Positions 7,286 through 16,525 are shown, counted from the first letter of the stretch. The stretch is DNA of 64,000 nucleotides from Desulfolutivibrio sulfodismutans DSM 3696 (GCF_013376455.1 NZ_CP045504.1:1054001-1118000); one strand, 5' to 3'. The notes: generated by a model not told the origin, from the sequence alone. A program made the numbers and translations.

Positions 7286-9996
7286 ACGCCACCCCTGAAA
7301 AAACCATCCCCAAGGACATCCCGATGCCCACAGTGGTCATCACCGGCCACACCAACGCCGACTTCGACTGTCTGGCGGCCATTGTCGCCGCCGGCAAGCT
7401 CTATCCCGACGCAACGCTCATTTTTCCCGGCAGCCAGGAAAAAAACCTGCGCCACTTTTTCATCCAAAGCGCCACCTATCTGTATAATTTTAAAAATTTC
7501 AAGGATATCGACACCAGTCGGACAACCACCCTGGTCATGGTGGACACCCGCCAGAAAAACCGCGTGCCCCATGTGGCCCCGCTTTTCGACAAGCCGGACC
7601 TCGTCATCCACTGCTACGACCACCACCCCGACTCCGACGACGACGTGGTCCCGACCGTCTCCCTGGTCAAGCCCTGGGGCTCCACGGCGGGCATCCTGGT
7701 CAAGGAGATCCGCGACCGGGGCCTGACCGTGACCCCGGACGAGGCCACCATCATGGGCCTTGGTATCTATGAGGACACGGGCTCGTTCACCTTCAACTCC
7801 ACCACCGAGCACGACCTGGCGGCCGCCGCCTGGCTGCGGGCCTCGGGCATGGACGTCAACGTCATCGCCGACCTCATGACCCGGGAACTGAGCAGCGAAC
7901 AAATCACCATCATGAGCGGGCTCATCGAATCCGCCGCCACCCACGACATCAACGGCGTGGAGGTGGTGGTGGCCGAGGCTTACTGCGAACGCTACGTGGG
8001 GGATTTCGCGCTTTTGGTCCACAAGTTCCTGGACATGGAGAACATCCGGGTACTCTTCGCCCTGGGGATGATGAACGACCGGGTGCATCTGGTGGCCCGC
8101 TCCCGCAGCCCGGACGTGGACGTGGGCCGCATCTGCGCCTCGCTTGGCGGCGGCGGCCACGCCTACGCGGCCTCGGCCGCAATCAAGAACAAGACCATGA
8201 CCCAGGTCAAGGAGGAGCTCTTCGCCCTGCTCTATTCCCAGATCAATCCCCAGATACGCATCCGACAGCTCATGAGCCGCCCGGCCATCAGCGTGGCCGA
8301 GAACGAGCGTATCGCCCAGGCCGCCGAGATCATGACCCGCTACGGCCTAAAGGCCCTGCCCGTGGTCAGGCCGGGCACCAAGACCTGCGTGGGCGTCCTC
8401 GAGCACGACATCATGGACAAGGCCGTCAAGCACGGGCTGGGGGAATTCGCCGTGGACGAATACATGATCCGCGACCCGGCCACGGTTTCGCCGGATACGG
8501 ACCTCTATCCGCTCATGGAGATCATCCTGGGGAAGCGGCAACGGCTGGCCCCGGTGGTGGAAAACGGGGAACTGGTGGGCGTGGTCACCCGCACGGACCT
8601 GGTCAACACCCTGGTCCAGGAACCGGCCCGCATCCCGGAATCGCTTTTGCCCGAGCGCAAGCGGGAGCGAAACATCGCGTCGCTTTTACGCGAAAGGCTG
8701 CCCAAGGAGATCTTTACCCTGCTCACGGACATCGGCGAACTCGGCCGGGACAGGGGGCTGGCCGTCTATGTGGTGGGCGGATTCGTGCGCGACCTGCTCC
8801 TGCATCAGCCCAATTTCGATGTGGACCTGGTGGTCGAGGGCGACGGCATCGCCTTTGCCGAGGCCATGGCCAAGGCGTTTCACGGCCGGGCCAAGTCCCA
8901 TCCCAAATTCAAGACCGCCGTGGTGGTCCTGTCTGACGGCAAGCGGATCGACGTGGCCACGGCCCGCCTGGAATATTACGAATACCCGGCCGCCCTGCCC
9001 ACGGTGGAGCTGTCGTCCATCAAGATGGACCTCTACCGTCGCGACTTCACCATCAACGCCCTGGCCGTACACCTCAATCCCGAACGCTTCGGCGAACTGG
9101 CCGATTTTTTCGGGGCCCAGCGCGACATCAAGGATCGCGTGGTGCGCGTGCTGCATTCCTTAAGCTTCGTGGAAGACCCCACCCGCATCCTGCGGGCCAT
9201 CCGCTTCAGCGAACGCTACGGATTCCGCATCGGCGCGCAGACCGAACGACTCATCAAAAACGCCCTGCAACACAACTTCTTCCACAAGCTCTCCGGGGCG
9301 CGCCTGTTCCACGAGATCAGCCTCATCCTCGGGGAGGAAAACCCCCTGTCCTGCCTGCGCCGCATGCAGCAATACAAACTCTTGTCGGCCATCCACCCCC
9401 TGCTGGCCCTGGACACAGCCAAGGAAACCCTGCTGACGGCCACGGACAACGTCATCAAGTGGTACCGGCTGCTGTACATGGAACAGGCCCCACGGATCTG
9501 GCTGGTCTTTTTCCTGGGCCTGTGCTCCGGACTTGACGACGAACAGTTCGCTACCATCGCCAACCGCCTGGGGTTCACGAAAAAAATGCTGGCGGAACTC
9601 GGCAGCCTGCGCCACGCCGTGCGCAAGACCGCCCACCGCCTCTACAACTGGGAATACCTGAAACTCCCCGTCAGCGAACTGTACTTCCTCTTAAACGGCC
9701 TCTCCCTGGAGGGCCTTCTCTACCTCATGGCCCGCAATCCCAAAGAATCCATCCAGAAACACATCTCCCTGTACCTGACCAAGCTGTGCGACACCCAGAT
9801 CGAAATCACCGGCGAGGACTTGCAGATCATGGGCGTGGAGCCCGGCCCGCGCTACGGCCGCATCCTGCGCGCCGTCACCGCCGCCGCCGTGGACGGCGTG
9901 GCCGTCAGCCGCGAACGGCAACTGGAGTTGGCCGGACGCCTGGCCCGGGGCGAAATTTCCGACGAGCCGCCCGTGTGGGACGCGCCCGAGGCGTGA
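7282..9996 (+). CDS. tRNA nucleotidyltransferase (CCA/A-adding type) fused to DHH phosphoesterase and CBS domains
   Basis: This 904-residue multidomain protein begins with a DHH/DHHA1 phosphoesterase region of about 300 residues (GHTNADFDC, then CYDHHPDSDDD and GGGGHAYAAS). Two CBS domains follow (about 315-430). From residue 495 there is a class II nucleotidyltransferase head (VYVVGGFVRDLLL, FDVDLVVEGDG) and the RNA-binding tail of poly(A) polymerase/CCA enzymes (RRDFTINALAV, DPTRILRAIRFSERY). Such fusions are known in deltaproteobacteria and Aquificae and are usually annotated as A-adding or CCA-adding enzymes that mature or repair tRNA 3' ends. The DHH part could hydrolyse small phosphodiesters or short RNAs, and the CBS pair could sense adenine nucleotides; both are family-based inferences. 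It overlaps xerD by 4 bp. Confidence 0.9.
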   Translation: MNATPEKTIPKDIPMPTVVITGHTNADFDCLAAIVAAGKLYPDATLIFPGSQEKNLRHFFIQSATYLYNFKNFKDIDTSRTTTLVMVDTRQKNRVPHVAPLFDKPDLVIHCYDHHPDSDDDVVPTVSLVKPWGSTAGILVKEIRDRGLTVTPDEATIMGLGIYEDTGSFTFNSTTEHDLAAAAWLRASGMDVNVIADLMTRELSSEQITIMSGLIESAATHDINGVEVVVAEAYCERYVGDFALLVHKFLDMENIRVLFALGMMNDRVHLVARSRSPDVDVGRICASLGGGGHAYAASAAIKNKTMTQVKEELFALLYSQINPQIRIRQLMSRPAISVAENERIAQAAEIMTRYGLKALPVVRPGTKTCVGVLEHDIMDKAVKHGLGEFAVDEYMIRDPATVSPDTDLYPLMEIILGKRQRLAPVVENGELVGVVTRTDLVNTLVQEPARIPESLLPERKRERNIASLLRERLPKEIFTLLTDIGELGRDRGLAVYVVGGFVRDLLLHQPNFDVDLVVEGDGIAFAEAMAKAFHGRAKSHPKFKTAVVVLSDGKRIDVATARLEYYEYPAALPTVELSSIKMDLYRRDFTINALAVHLNPERFGELADFFGAQRDIKDRVVRVLHSLSFVEDPTRILRAIRFSERYGFRIGAQTERLIKNALQHNFFHKLSGARLFHEISLILGEENPLSCLRRMQQYKLLSAIHPLLALDTAKETLLTATDNVIKWYRLLYMEQAPRIWLVFFLGLCSGLDDEQFATIANRLGFTKKMLAELGSLRHAVRKTAHRLYNWEYLKLPVSELYFLLNGLSLEGLLYLMARNPKESIQKHISLYLTKLCDTQIEITGEDLQIMGVEPGPRYGRILRAVTAAAVDGVAVSRERQLELAGRLARGEISDEPPVWDAPEA

Positions 9997-10086
9997 ATGG
10001 GGGCCTGGAGGCCATCCCTCGACATCCCGGGACGTTGTGCGTAAAAAAGCGCCCGTTGCTGATGAAAAAAAGAAAACGAGGTCGAA

Positions 10087-11397
10087 ATGCCCTGTCCTTT
10101 GTTTGTGTGTAACAGCCCGGACGCGTTCGGGCCTGTGCTTGACCGTCTGGCCGCCCGCAACGAGCCGCCGCACGGCGAAATCGCCGAACGCACCGCCGCC
10201 ATCCTGGCCGATGTGGCCGCACGCGGCGACGCGGCGCTCGTGGACTATACCCGGCGCTTCGATTGTCCGGAGTTTACGGAGGCCATGATCCGCGTACCCG
10301 AGGCCGACATCGCAGCGGCGGCGGACGCGGTTTCCGCCGACGATCTGGCGATCATCGCCGAGGCCGCAGACAACATCCGGCGGTTCCACGAGGCCCAGGT
10401 GCAGCGTTCCTGGTGGATGACCCAGCCCGACGGCACGCTCCTGGGGCGCATGGTTACCCCCGTAGACAGGGCCGGGCTCTACGTCCCCGGAGGAGTCGGC
10501 GGCGAGACGCCGCTCATCTCCAGCCTGCTCATGAACGCCATCCCGGCCCAGGTGGCCGGTGTGGCGCGCATCGCCGTGGTCTCGCCGCCCCGAAAGGACG
10601 GCTCGCTCAATCCCAACATCCTGGCCGCCGCCCATGTCCTGGGGCTGGCCGAGGTCTACCGGGTGGGCAGCGCCTGGGCCATCGCCGCCCTGGCCCATGG
10701 CACGCGGACCATCGCCCCGGCCGATGTCCTGGCCGGGCCCGGCAACATCTACGTGACCACGGCCAAGCGCCTGCTCGTGGGCACGGTGGGCATCGACATG
10801 ATCGCCGGGCCCAGCGAAATCGTGATCCTGGCCGACGACACGGCCAACCCGGACTGGCTGGCCGCAGACATGCTCTCCCAGGCCGAACACGACCCCCTGG
10901 CCGCCTCGGTGTGCCTGACGACCAGCGAGCCGGTGGCCCAGGCCGTGCGCCGCGCCCTTGAAGCGCAGCTTGCCGCCCTGCCCCGCAGCGACATCGCGGC
11001 CCGGTCCCTGGCCGATTTCGGGCTCGTGGCCGCCGTGGCCGACCTGGACATGGGAGCCCGGCTGGTCAACCGCATGGCCCCCGAGCACCTGGAACTGGCC
11101 GTGGCCGACCCCTTCGCGCTGCTGGGAAAGATCCGCCACGCCGGGGCCATCTTCATGGGGCACATGTCGGCCGAGCCCGTGGGCGACTACTTCGCCGGTC
11201 CCAACCATGTGCTGCCCACCATGGGCACGGCCCGATTTTCCTCGGGCCTGTCCGTGGCCGCTTTCTGCAAGGAATCGAGCGTCATCTCCGCCTCGCCGGA
11301 ATTCGTCCGGAAACACGGCGCGAAGATCGCCCGGCTGGCCCGCCTCGAAGGCCTGGAGGCCCATGCCCGATCCATGGAATGCCGTTTTGTAAAATAA
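10087..11397 (+). CDS. hisD: Histidinol dehydrogenase
   Basis: HisD performs the last two steps of histidine synthesis, oxidising L-histidinol to L-histidine with two NAD+. The 436-residue protein carries the family landmarks in order: [35 protein letters not shown], the zinc-ligand region [17 protein letters not shown], and [13 protein letters not shown] followed by [15 protein letters not shown] lies just upstream of ATG 10087. It follows the nucleotidyltransferase gene by 90 bp and precedes purC by 48 bp on the same strand, with no other his genes nearby, so it is a scattered pathway gene rather than part of a his operon. Confidence 0.97.
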   Translation: MPCPLFVCNSPDAFGPVLDRLAARNEPPHGEIAERTAAILADVAARGDAALVDYTRRFDCPEFTEAMIRVPEADIAAAADAVSADDLAIIAEAADNIRRFHEAQVQRSWWMTQPDGTLLGRMVTPVDRAGLYVPGGVGGETPLISSLLMNAIPAQVAGVARIAVVSPPRKDGSLNPNILAAAHVLGLAEVYRVGSAWAIAALAHGTRTIAPADVLAGPGNIYVTTAKRLLVGTVGIDMIAGPSEIVILADDTANPDWLAADMLSQAEHDPLAASVCLTTSEPVAQAVRRALEAQLAALPRSDIAARSLADFGLVAAVADLDMGARLVNRMAPEHLELAVADPFALLGKIRHAGAIFMGHMSAEPVGDYFAGPNHVLPTMGTARFSSGLSVAAFCKESSVISASPEFVRKHGAKIARLARLEGLEAHARSMECRFVK

Positions 11398-11445
11398 CGA
11401 CCCCAAACCGCCCCAAAACGCCCCAAACCTCAAGGACGATCCGCC

Positions 11446-12342
11446 ATGAACGTGGTGACCACCACCGATATCAAGGAATATCCCCTGGCCTCCCGGGGCA
11501 AGGTACGCGATATTTACGAACTGTCCCCCGAGACGCTGCTCATCGTGACCACGGACCGCCTCTCGGCCTTCGACGTGGTGCTGCCCGACCCCATTCCCCA
11601 CAAGGGCATCATCCTCAACAAAATCACCATCTTCTGGATGAACCGCTTCGCCGGGCTGATCGGCAACCATCTGCTGGCCACCGAGCCCGCCGATTTTCCC
11701 GCCGCCCTGGCCCCTCACGCCGACATGTTGCGCGGCCGGGCCGTGGTGGTCAAAAAGGCCAGGCCGCTGCCCATCGAATGCATCGTGCGCGGCTACATCA
11801 CCGGGTCCGGCTGGAAGGACTATCAGGCCACGGGATCGGTCTGCGGCCACGCCCTGCCCGAGGGCCTTGCGGAATCCGCCATGCTGGCCGAGCCGATTTT
11901 TACGCCGTCCACCAAGGCGGACCTGGGCAGCCACGACGAGAACATCACCCTGGCTGCGGCCAAAGACCTGGTCGGCGTCGAGATCTTCAACCAGGTGCAG
12001 GACATCTCCATCGCCCTCTACTCCGCCGCCCGGGACCATGCCCGGCAGCGCGGCATCCTCATCGCGGACACCAAGTTCGAGTTCGGCCTGACCGACAACG
12101 GACTTCTGCTCATCGACGAGGTGCTGACCCCCGACTCCTCCCGCTTCTGGCCCGCCGCTGGATACCAGCCCGGACGCGGCCAGCCCAGCTTCGACAAACA
12201 GTACGTGCGCGACTGGCTCACGGACATCGGCTTCAACAAGAAACCGCCCGCGCCGCATATGCCCGAAGAAGTCATCCAGCGCACCCGCTCCAAATATATC
12301 GAGGCCTACGAATTTCTGACCGGCGGGAAATTCGAGATTTAG
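11446..12342 (+). CDS. purC: Phosphoribosylaminoimidazole-succinocarboxamide synthase (SAICAR synthetase)
   Basis: PurC ligates aspartate to CAIR using ATP in purine synthesis. The 298-residue length corresponds to the longer, eukaryote/delta-proteobacterial form rather than the ~237-residue E. coli form. Motifs visible are YPLASRGKVRDIYEL, TTDRLSAFDVVLPDPIPHKG, IVRGYITGSGWKDY, IADTKFEFGL and LLIDEVLTPDSSRFWP, then SFDKQYVRDWL. It is the last gene of the xerD-to-purC run. A perfect hairpin starts 4 bp after its stop. Confidence 0.97.
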   Translation: MNVVTTTDIKEYPLASRGKVRDIYELSPETLLIVTTDRLSAFDVVLPDPIPHKGIILNKITIFWMNRFAGLIGNHLLATEPADFPAALAPHADMLRGRAVVVKKARPLPIECIVRGYITGSGWKDYQATGSVCGHALPEGLAESAMLAEPIFTPSTKADLGSHDENITLAAAKDLVGVEIFNQVQDISIALYSAARDHARQRGILIADTKFEFGLTDNGLLLIDEVLTPDSSRFWPAAGYQPGRGQPSFDKQYVRDWLTDIGFNKKPPAPHMPEEVIQRTRSKYIEAYEFLTGGKFEI

Positions 12343-12346
12343 CCCG

Positions 12347-12384
12347 CCGGGGGGAACCTTTTTTGAAAAAAAGGTTCCCCCCGG
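12347..12384 (+). terminator. Hairpin terminator after purC
   Basis: A perfect inverted repeat with an 18-bp stem (12347-12364 against 12367-12384). The arms begin CCGGGGGGAACC and end in an A/T run, so the loop is only a couple of bases. It starts 4 bp after the purC stop. The T-run is inside the stem, so it could act as a terminator in either direction. The same sequence style recurs in many Desulfovibrio intergenic regions, as I recall it. Confidence 0.65.
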
Positions 12385-12461
12385 ACCCCTCTCCAAAAAA
12401 CTTTGGCGCGCTTCGCGTCCGCGTGCGGGTGCAGGCACTTTCTCCGAACCACCTTGGTTTT

Positions 12462-12568
12462 CGCTGGCGTTTTCCGGAAAAGCTCCGCTTTTCCGGAAAA
12501 CGCCAGCGATACCAGGGGGTCCGGGGGAAATGATTTCCCCCGGGCGGGGTTCGGGGCGGCAGCCCCGA
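12462..12568. repeat. Mosaic of three further perfect hairpins
   Basis: Three consecutive inverted repeats lie between purC and the tRNA. The first is a 22-bp perfect stem with a TCC loop (12462-12483 / 12487-12508). The second is a 10-bp stem (12521-12530 / 12534-12543). The third is a 7-bp stem, TCGGGGC / GCCCCGA (12551-12557 / 12562-12568). With the purC hairpin this makes four hairpins in about 220 bp and no gene. The lack of any coding pattern and the perfect arms suggest a repeated intergenic element rather than coding DNA; its copy number elsewhere cannot be seen here. Confidence 0.6.
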
Positions 12569-12600
12569 CGACCATTCCTCCGCCGGGTGGAAGAAAAAAC

Positions 12601-12629
12601 TTGACCGTACGGCCCGCAGGGTTTAGTTA
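12601..12629 (+). promoter_or_regulatory. Promoter of tRNA-Arg(ACG)
   Basis: TTGACC (12601-12606) and TAGTTA (12624-12629) are separated by 17 bp, a sigma70-type arrangement. It would start transcription a few bases before the mature tRNA 5' end at 12642. The position is convincing; the -10 box is imperfect. Confidence 0.6.
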
Positions 12630-12641
12630 TCCGCTTCTCGC

Positions 12642-12718
12642 GCGCCCGTAGCTCAGCTGGATAGAGCGCCGGACTACGAATCCGTAGGCCGCAGGTTCGA
12701 ATCCTGCCGGGCGCACCA
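12642..12718 (+). tRNA. tRNA-Arg (anticodon ACG), 3' half probably supplied by the island
   Basis: A 77-nt cloverleaf: acceptor GCGCCCG / CGGGCGC, D-arm GCTC/GAGC, anticodon loop CTACGAA (ACG), T-arm GCAGG-TTCGAAT-CCTGC, discriminator A and encoded CCA. It reads CGU and, with inosine, CGC/CGA codons. The island begins inside this gene: bases from 12671 onward recur at 20323 with paired changes in the T stem. The 5' half is therefore chromosomal, and the 3' half was probably brought by the integrated element. Confidence 0.97.
12671..12688 (+). repeat. Left attachment-site core (attL) inside tRNA-Arg
   Basis: The 18 bases GGACTACGAATCCGTAGG cover the anticodon stem-loop and recur exactly at 20323-20340. 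Beyond the core, the two copies stay alignable to the CCA end with five differences, four of them in paired T-stem positions. The crossover therefore most likely lay within this core. Confidence 0.85.
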
Positions 12719-12727
12719 TCAAATCTC

Positions 12728-12758
12728 AAGGGGTTAGGACATCAGGTCCTAGCCCCTT
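12728..12758 (+). terminator. Hairpin after tRNA-Arg, island side
   Basis: The arms AAGGGGTTAGGAC (12728-12740) and GTCCTAGCCCCTT (12746-12758) pair over 13 bp with one G-U wobble and a 5-nt loop. The following T-run is short. It lies 10 bp after the tRNA and probably replaces the native terminator that was pushed to 20381. Confidence 0.6.
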
Positions 12759-12892
12759 ATTTCGTTGAGCCAACCAAGAATGCCAACCTGGAGTTTTCAC
12801 CCGTTGCAAGAAGTCTCAAATTGATATATCATCAAAAGTCTAAGTAATCATAAAAATTAATAACAATTGATTGAAATAAAGGCGACTAAGCA

Positions 12893-14587
12893 ATGACAAG
12901 GTATTCAAAGGTAGAAAAGAAAAAAAGAAGTGGAGCTACTTTCACTCCTGAAAATCTTTCTAAGTTTTTATCAAAAAAGATAAGCAAACTTTTAACCAAA
13001 GATAAAAATGAAGAAATCAATATACTCGATCCAGCTGTTGGGGACGGACAACTGCTATTTTCAATGGCAAATGAACTTAAAAGCATTGGTTACTGCAACA
13101 TAGTTCTACATGGATTTGATACAGATAAAAATTCAACAGAAAACTCCATTAGAAAGCTCAGTGAAATAGTTGCAAAAGAAAATATCCATATAATTCACAA
13201 AGATTTTTTAGAACATGTCCTCGAAAGCTCATCCTACCTACCCCTGTTTCAGGAAAATAAGTTAATAAAATACGACATCATAATAGCTAACCCGCCATAT
13301 GTAAGAACACAGATAATGGGCGAGATAAAAGCCAAACAACTATCATCATCATTTGACTTAAAGGGTCGCGTTGACCTCTATTATCCATTTATCCTGTCGA
13401 TTGGAAAAGCTTTAAAAGAGGGTGGAGTAGCAGGCATAATTACATCAAACAGATATTTGACAATAAAGTCTGGAGCTTCAGTCCGACGTGAAATAAGAAA
13501 AGTGTTTTCACTAAAAAATGTTTATGACTTAGGAGATACGAAGGTATTTGATGCTGCAATTTTGCCAGCAATCATGATTTGCGGATCACCAAGTAGAACG
13601 CATCACAACAATATTAATTTTAGTTCAATTTACGAAACCGATGAAACATCAAACATTAAAATAAATGATATATTTGAAGCCTTTGAGCATGAAGGAGTGG
13701 TAACGCTTAGTGGTGAAAAGAACTATTTAGTCAAAAACGGTATATTGGATGATGGAGGTGATTCGAGCAATGTATGGCGACTGTCAACCAATGCCTGTGA
13801 TGAATGGTTAAAGACAGTAGAAGAAAACACTTGGTGTAGATTTGAAGATGTTGGAAAGATAAGGGTTGGAGTTAAAACAACTGCTGATTCAGTTTTCATC
13901 AGAGACGACTGGGAATTTATTACTAACAATAAACTTCCAGAGCTATTAAAGCCACTGATCACACACCATCAAGCGAGAAGATTCAAAGGATTAATAACAA
14001 ACAAAAAACAAAAATTTATTCTTTATACGCATATAATACAGAATGGAAAAAGAACAGCTATTAATTTAAATGAATACCCTAAATCAAAAGCCTACCTCGA
14101 AAAATTTAAACTTGACCTAGAAAAAAGAACTTACGTAATTAATGCAGGAAGACAATGGTATGAAATATGGGTACCACAAAATCCTGCGCATTGGGAGAAC
14201 CCCAAATTGATTATGAGGGACATCAGTGAAGAACCTTGCTTTTGGATGGATTTAGATGGATCTGTTGTTAATGGAGATTGCTACTGGATGATAGCCGACA
14301 AGAAAACAGACAAAGACATCCTATGGCTGACATTAGGAGTAGCAAATTCAAAGTTTATCGAGACTTATTATGATAAAAGATTTAATAATAAACTTTATTC
14401 TGGCAGAAGGCGATTCATGACTCAGTATGTAAAAGAATTCCCCTTGCCGAATATTAATCTGAACGAGGCCCAGGAAATAATAAGGCTTTCAAAAGACCTA
14501 TACCAAGAGGCTTCTTCAGATAACATAAAAGATATCGAGACAAAACTAAACAATGCTGTTTTAAAAGCATTTAACATCAGCTGCTAA
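12893..14587 (+). CDS. Type II N6-adenine DNA methyltransferase (gamma-type)
   Basis: This 564-residue protein has the SAM-binding motif I DPAVGDG (46-52) followed by the catalytic motif IV NPPY (133-136), the order and spacing of gamma-class N6-adenine methyltransferases. The N-terminal GATFTPENLSKFL is typical of this class, in which a TPxxLxxF segment precedes motif I. A long C-terminal region (about 270-540) would hold the target-recognition domain; GRRRFMTQYVKEFPLP near the end is also typical of the TaqI/Eco57I-like group. It should protect host DNA from the neighbouring nuclease. Its last 11 bp overlap the 3' end of that nuclease on the opposite strand. Specificity is unknown. AT-rich codon use marks it as acquired. 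Confidence 0.88.
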   Translation: MTRYSKVEKKKRSGATFTPENLSKFLSKKISKLLTKDKNEEINILDPAVGDGQLLFSMANELKSIGYCNIVLHGFDTDKNSTENSIRKLSEIVAKENIHIIHKDFLEHVLESSSYLPLFQENKLIKYDIIIANPPYVRTQIMGEIKAKQLSSSFDLKGRVDLYYPFILSIGKALKEGGVAGIITSNRYLTIKSGASVRREIRKVFSLKNVYDLGDTKVFDAAILPAIMICGSPSRTHHNNINFSSIYETDETSNIKINDIFEAFEHEGVVTLSGEKNYLVKNGILDDGGDSSNVWRLSTNACDEWLKTVEENTWCRFEDVGKIRVGVKTTADSVFIRDDWEFITNNKLPELLKPLITHHQARRFKGLITNKKQKFILYTHIIQNGKRTAINLNEYPKSKAYLEKFKLDLEKRTYVINAGRQWYEIWVPQNPAHWENPKLIMRDISEEPCFWMDLDGSVVNGDCYWMIADKKTDKDILWLTLGVANSKFIETYYDKRFNNKLYSGRRRFMTQYVKEFPLPNINLNEAQEIIRLSKDLYQEASSDNIKDIETKLNNAVLKAFNISC

Positions 14588-15629
14588 AAAAATTACTCGG
14601 CAGTGGTAGTTGTATCTTTTTATTGACTATCTTCCCTTCAAAACGAGGAAACCGAGAGAAAAACTTCTCTCCGCTAGAAAGATAAAGGTTAGTTAAAGTT
14701 ACAATCCCATCGCGTATGCTTGCATAAAATAAAGCATACCTAACGTCACAGTGCCTGACTTTAACACCAAAATCATTTTTTATATCTAGCTCACTTGTGT
14801 CATCAGGGCAAATAAGTCCTAGATCAATAGTAGGAGATGTTTGAAGTTTGACCTCTAAGAGTTGATTTTTTAAATCAGGGAATTGCCCGTTATCTTCATA
14901 AGATTTATAACCAAGCGATAAGCAAATCAACTTATGAAGCTCAAACCCTCTATTTCTTTCTTGATCAAAACCCAAGTCGGCAAATGAAGTCCCAATCAAA
15001 GAGGTAAGTTTGTCGAAAATCGACCTTATTGAAAGAAAAGACTTTTTTGAAGGGTTGTCGACTGGTCTTAATTCTCCAAGGTTTACATATGGAAAGCTAT
15101 TCACAAAGGTATTGATCCTTTCAGTATCAACACTTGAAATCAATTCAGATTTATCTTTTACTGATGTAAGCCTGGCTTGATACTTGGTAGTCAGTGTCCC
15201 GGTCTTGTCATAAGCTGCAAGCTCTTCACCGAGTAACACCTTAATTCTACCAATTCTTGTGTTGTCTATTATTTGAATAATTACATACCTTCTTGATGGC
15301 GAAATTTCTTCATTCCAAATTTGTAAATTATTACTTTTCTGAGAATAAGTATCAAAATCTTGACCTGGAAATCTTGGTTGTGTCTTTGTAAACGAGCTAG
15401 GAACGTCATAACCAAGTGCTCTACAAACAGATTCTTTAATAACTTTTGATCTAGTCCGCAGAGGAAGGTCGCCTATGCTAAGCCCGTACAGTTTTTTGTT
15501 AAGGATATATTCGAGTTCTTCACGAGGTATCCAAAGCTTGCTATCATCATAACTTATATTATCATATATAGATATCTTAGATTTTCTAATGTTCTCAACA
15601 TAAAATGCAGATTTTGCTTCGATGTCCAT
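14577..15629 (-). CDS. Type II restriction endonuclease, PD-(D/E)xK type (putative)
   Basis: About 350 residues from ATG 15629, which has CAGGAG 10 bp upstream; a GTG at 15662 is an alternative start. A PD-(D/E)xK nuclease core is visible near residues 228-261: FELHKL, then QFPDLKNQ (Asp252) and LLEVKLQ (Glu259, Lys261). The segment EVKLQTSPTIDLGLI after the core is typical of strand and helix continuations in restriction enzymes. Its main support is position: it converges tail to tail with the methyltransferase and ends inside it, the usual compact R-M arrangement. I do not recognise the isoschizomer. A Mrr-like or other nuclease role is less likely given the partner. Confidence 0.75.
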   Translation of the reverse strand: MDIEAKSAFYVENIRKSKISIYDNISYDDSKLWIPREELEYILNKKLYGLSIGDLPLRTRSKVIKESVCRALGYDVPSSFTKTQPRFPGQDFDTYSQKSNNLQIWNEEISPSRRYVIIQIIDNTRIGRIKVLLGEELAAYDKTGTLTTKYQARLTSVKDKSELISSVDTERINTFVNSFPYVNLGELRPVDNPSKKSFLSIRSIFDKLTSLIGTSFADLGFDQERNRGFELHKLICLSLGYKSYEDNGQFPDLKNQLLEVKLQTSPTIDLGLICPDDTSELDIKNDFGVKVRHCDVRYALFYASIRDGIVTLTNLYLSSGEKFFSRFPRFEGKIVNKKIQLPLPSNFFSS

Positions 15630-16021
15630 GCTTGTCAGCTCCTGTTCAGAGATGACTAGCACTATTCCCTAATCCCTGTCTAACATTTAGTGATGAGTTT
15701 TCAAGTCAATAGGATTTATTAGTAATACCATCCGATTTTAGGTAAGCCTCCAACCCCAATCCCTGCCTACCCCCTCCTGGCCCTTCCTTTGCTTTCTCCT
15801 GAGGTTTTTCTGCGAAGGCTAGGGTTTGGTCCTACCGTTGGGTCAAAATGGCTTAGGAGCGAGAATTGCACCGACGTCCGTTTTGGCTTCCAGCCCAGTT
15901 AGCAAACTTTTTCATCTTCTAGTGCTAGAAATATTTTCAAATTCACTTAGGAGAGCACAGGCAGTTGACCAGCAGAAAGATAGGTGGTAAAAATTATAAA
16001 ACTAAATAAGGAGTGAAGGGT
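15630..16021. other. Intergenic region between nuclease and first AbrB-like gene
   Basis: No coding frame is convincing here. The middle (about 15740-15880) is less AT-rich than the genes on either side. The region must hold the divergent promoters for the nuclease and the 16022 gene, but no clear -35/-10 pair stands out. An AAGGAG ribosome site at 16008-16013 serves the next gene. Confidence 0.4.
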
Positions 16022-16456
16022 ATGATTGAGACTACTGGAAACATTGTCCCTGAAGTTAAAGCTAAAAAAGTACAAGTTTTGCGAACCCTTACACAAAAAG
16101 AAATAGAAGAGATCGCCGACAAGCTAATAATTAAATGTAAAGATATGAAAGAAGGTGATCCTATTAACCCAAAAGACATTGCAAAAGAATACAATATCTC
16201 TCTTTCTCTTGTTGACAAAGTCTACATAAAGGCTGTTCTGAAGGGTATGCCGTTATTCCAGCTTCAAGAAGTTGTCAAACAAAAACCAAAGTCAGATCTT
16301 CCATTCATTAATTCTAGAATGAGTGTGATGATCGGAAAATCAACAATTATTGACCTTAATGAAAAAATACCGACAAAAGAAAAGCATTTTAAAGCTAATG
16401 ACAAATTTAATGTAGAGCTCCAAGGGGACAACATAGTACTTATTCGTATTGTTTAA
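16022..16456 (+). CDS. Small putative DNA-binding protein with HTH-like and AbrB-like parts (first of pair)
   Basis: 144 residues starting at ATG 16022, 8 bp after AAGGAG; an upstream GTG at 16013 overlaps that site. The N-terminal half is Lys-rich and contains a helix-turn-helix-like stretch (NPKDIAKEYNISLSLVDKVY: DIA-x3-NISLSLVDK). The C-terminal ~45 residues (MSVMIGKSTIIDLNEK through FNVELQGDNIVLIRIV) look like a swapped-hairpin, SpoVT/AbrB-type beta domain. The next gene has the same two-part layout. It may be a regulator of the element (of the R-M genes, replication or excision). This is a fold-level reading by eye, not a family identification. Confidence 0.5.
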   Translation: MIETTGNIVPEVKAKKVQVLRTLTQKEIEEIADKLIIKCKDMKEGDPINPKDIAKEYNISLSLVDKVYIKAVLKGMPLFQLQEVVKQKPKSDLPFINSRMSVMIGKSTIIDLNEKIPTKEKHFKANDKFNVELQGDNIVLIRIV

Positions 16457-16525
16457 TAATCAAAAACAGCATATTCCCTTTTATTGCAAGTTTATAGAGA
16501 TATAGACCTGCAAAGGAGGGTTATT

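Noticed and set aside
9691-12729. 1012-codon open frame on the minus strand
   Set aside because: It lies opposite the 3' end of the nucleotidyltransferase, hisD and purC, all clearly identified on the plus strand; its product is His/Gly/Arg-rich, typical of antisense frames in high-GC DNA, and it begins in tRNA antisense.
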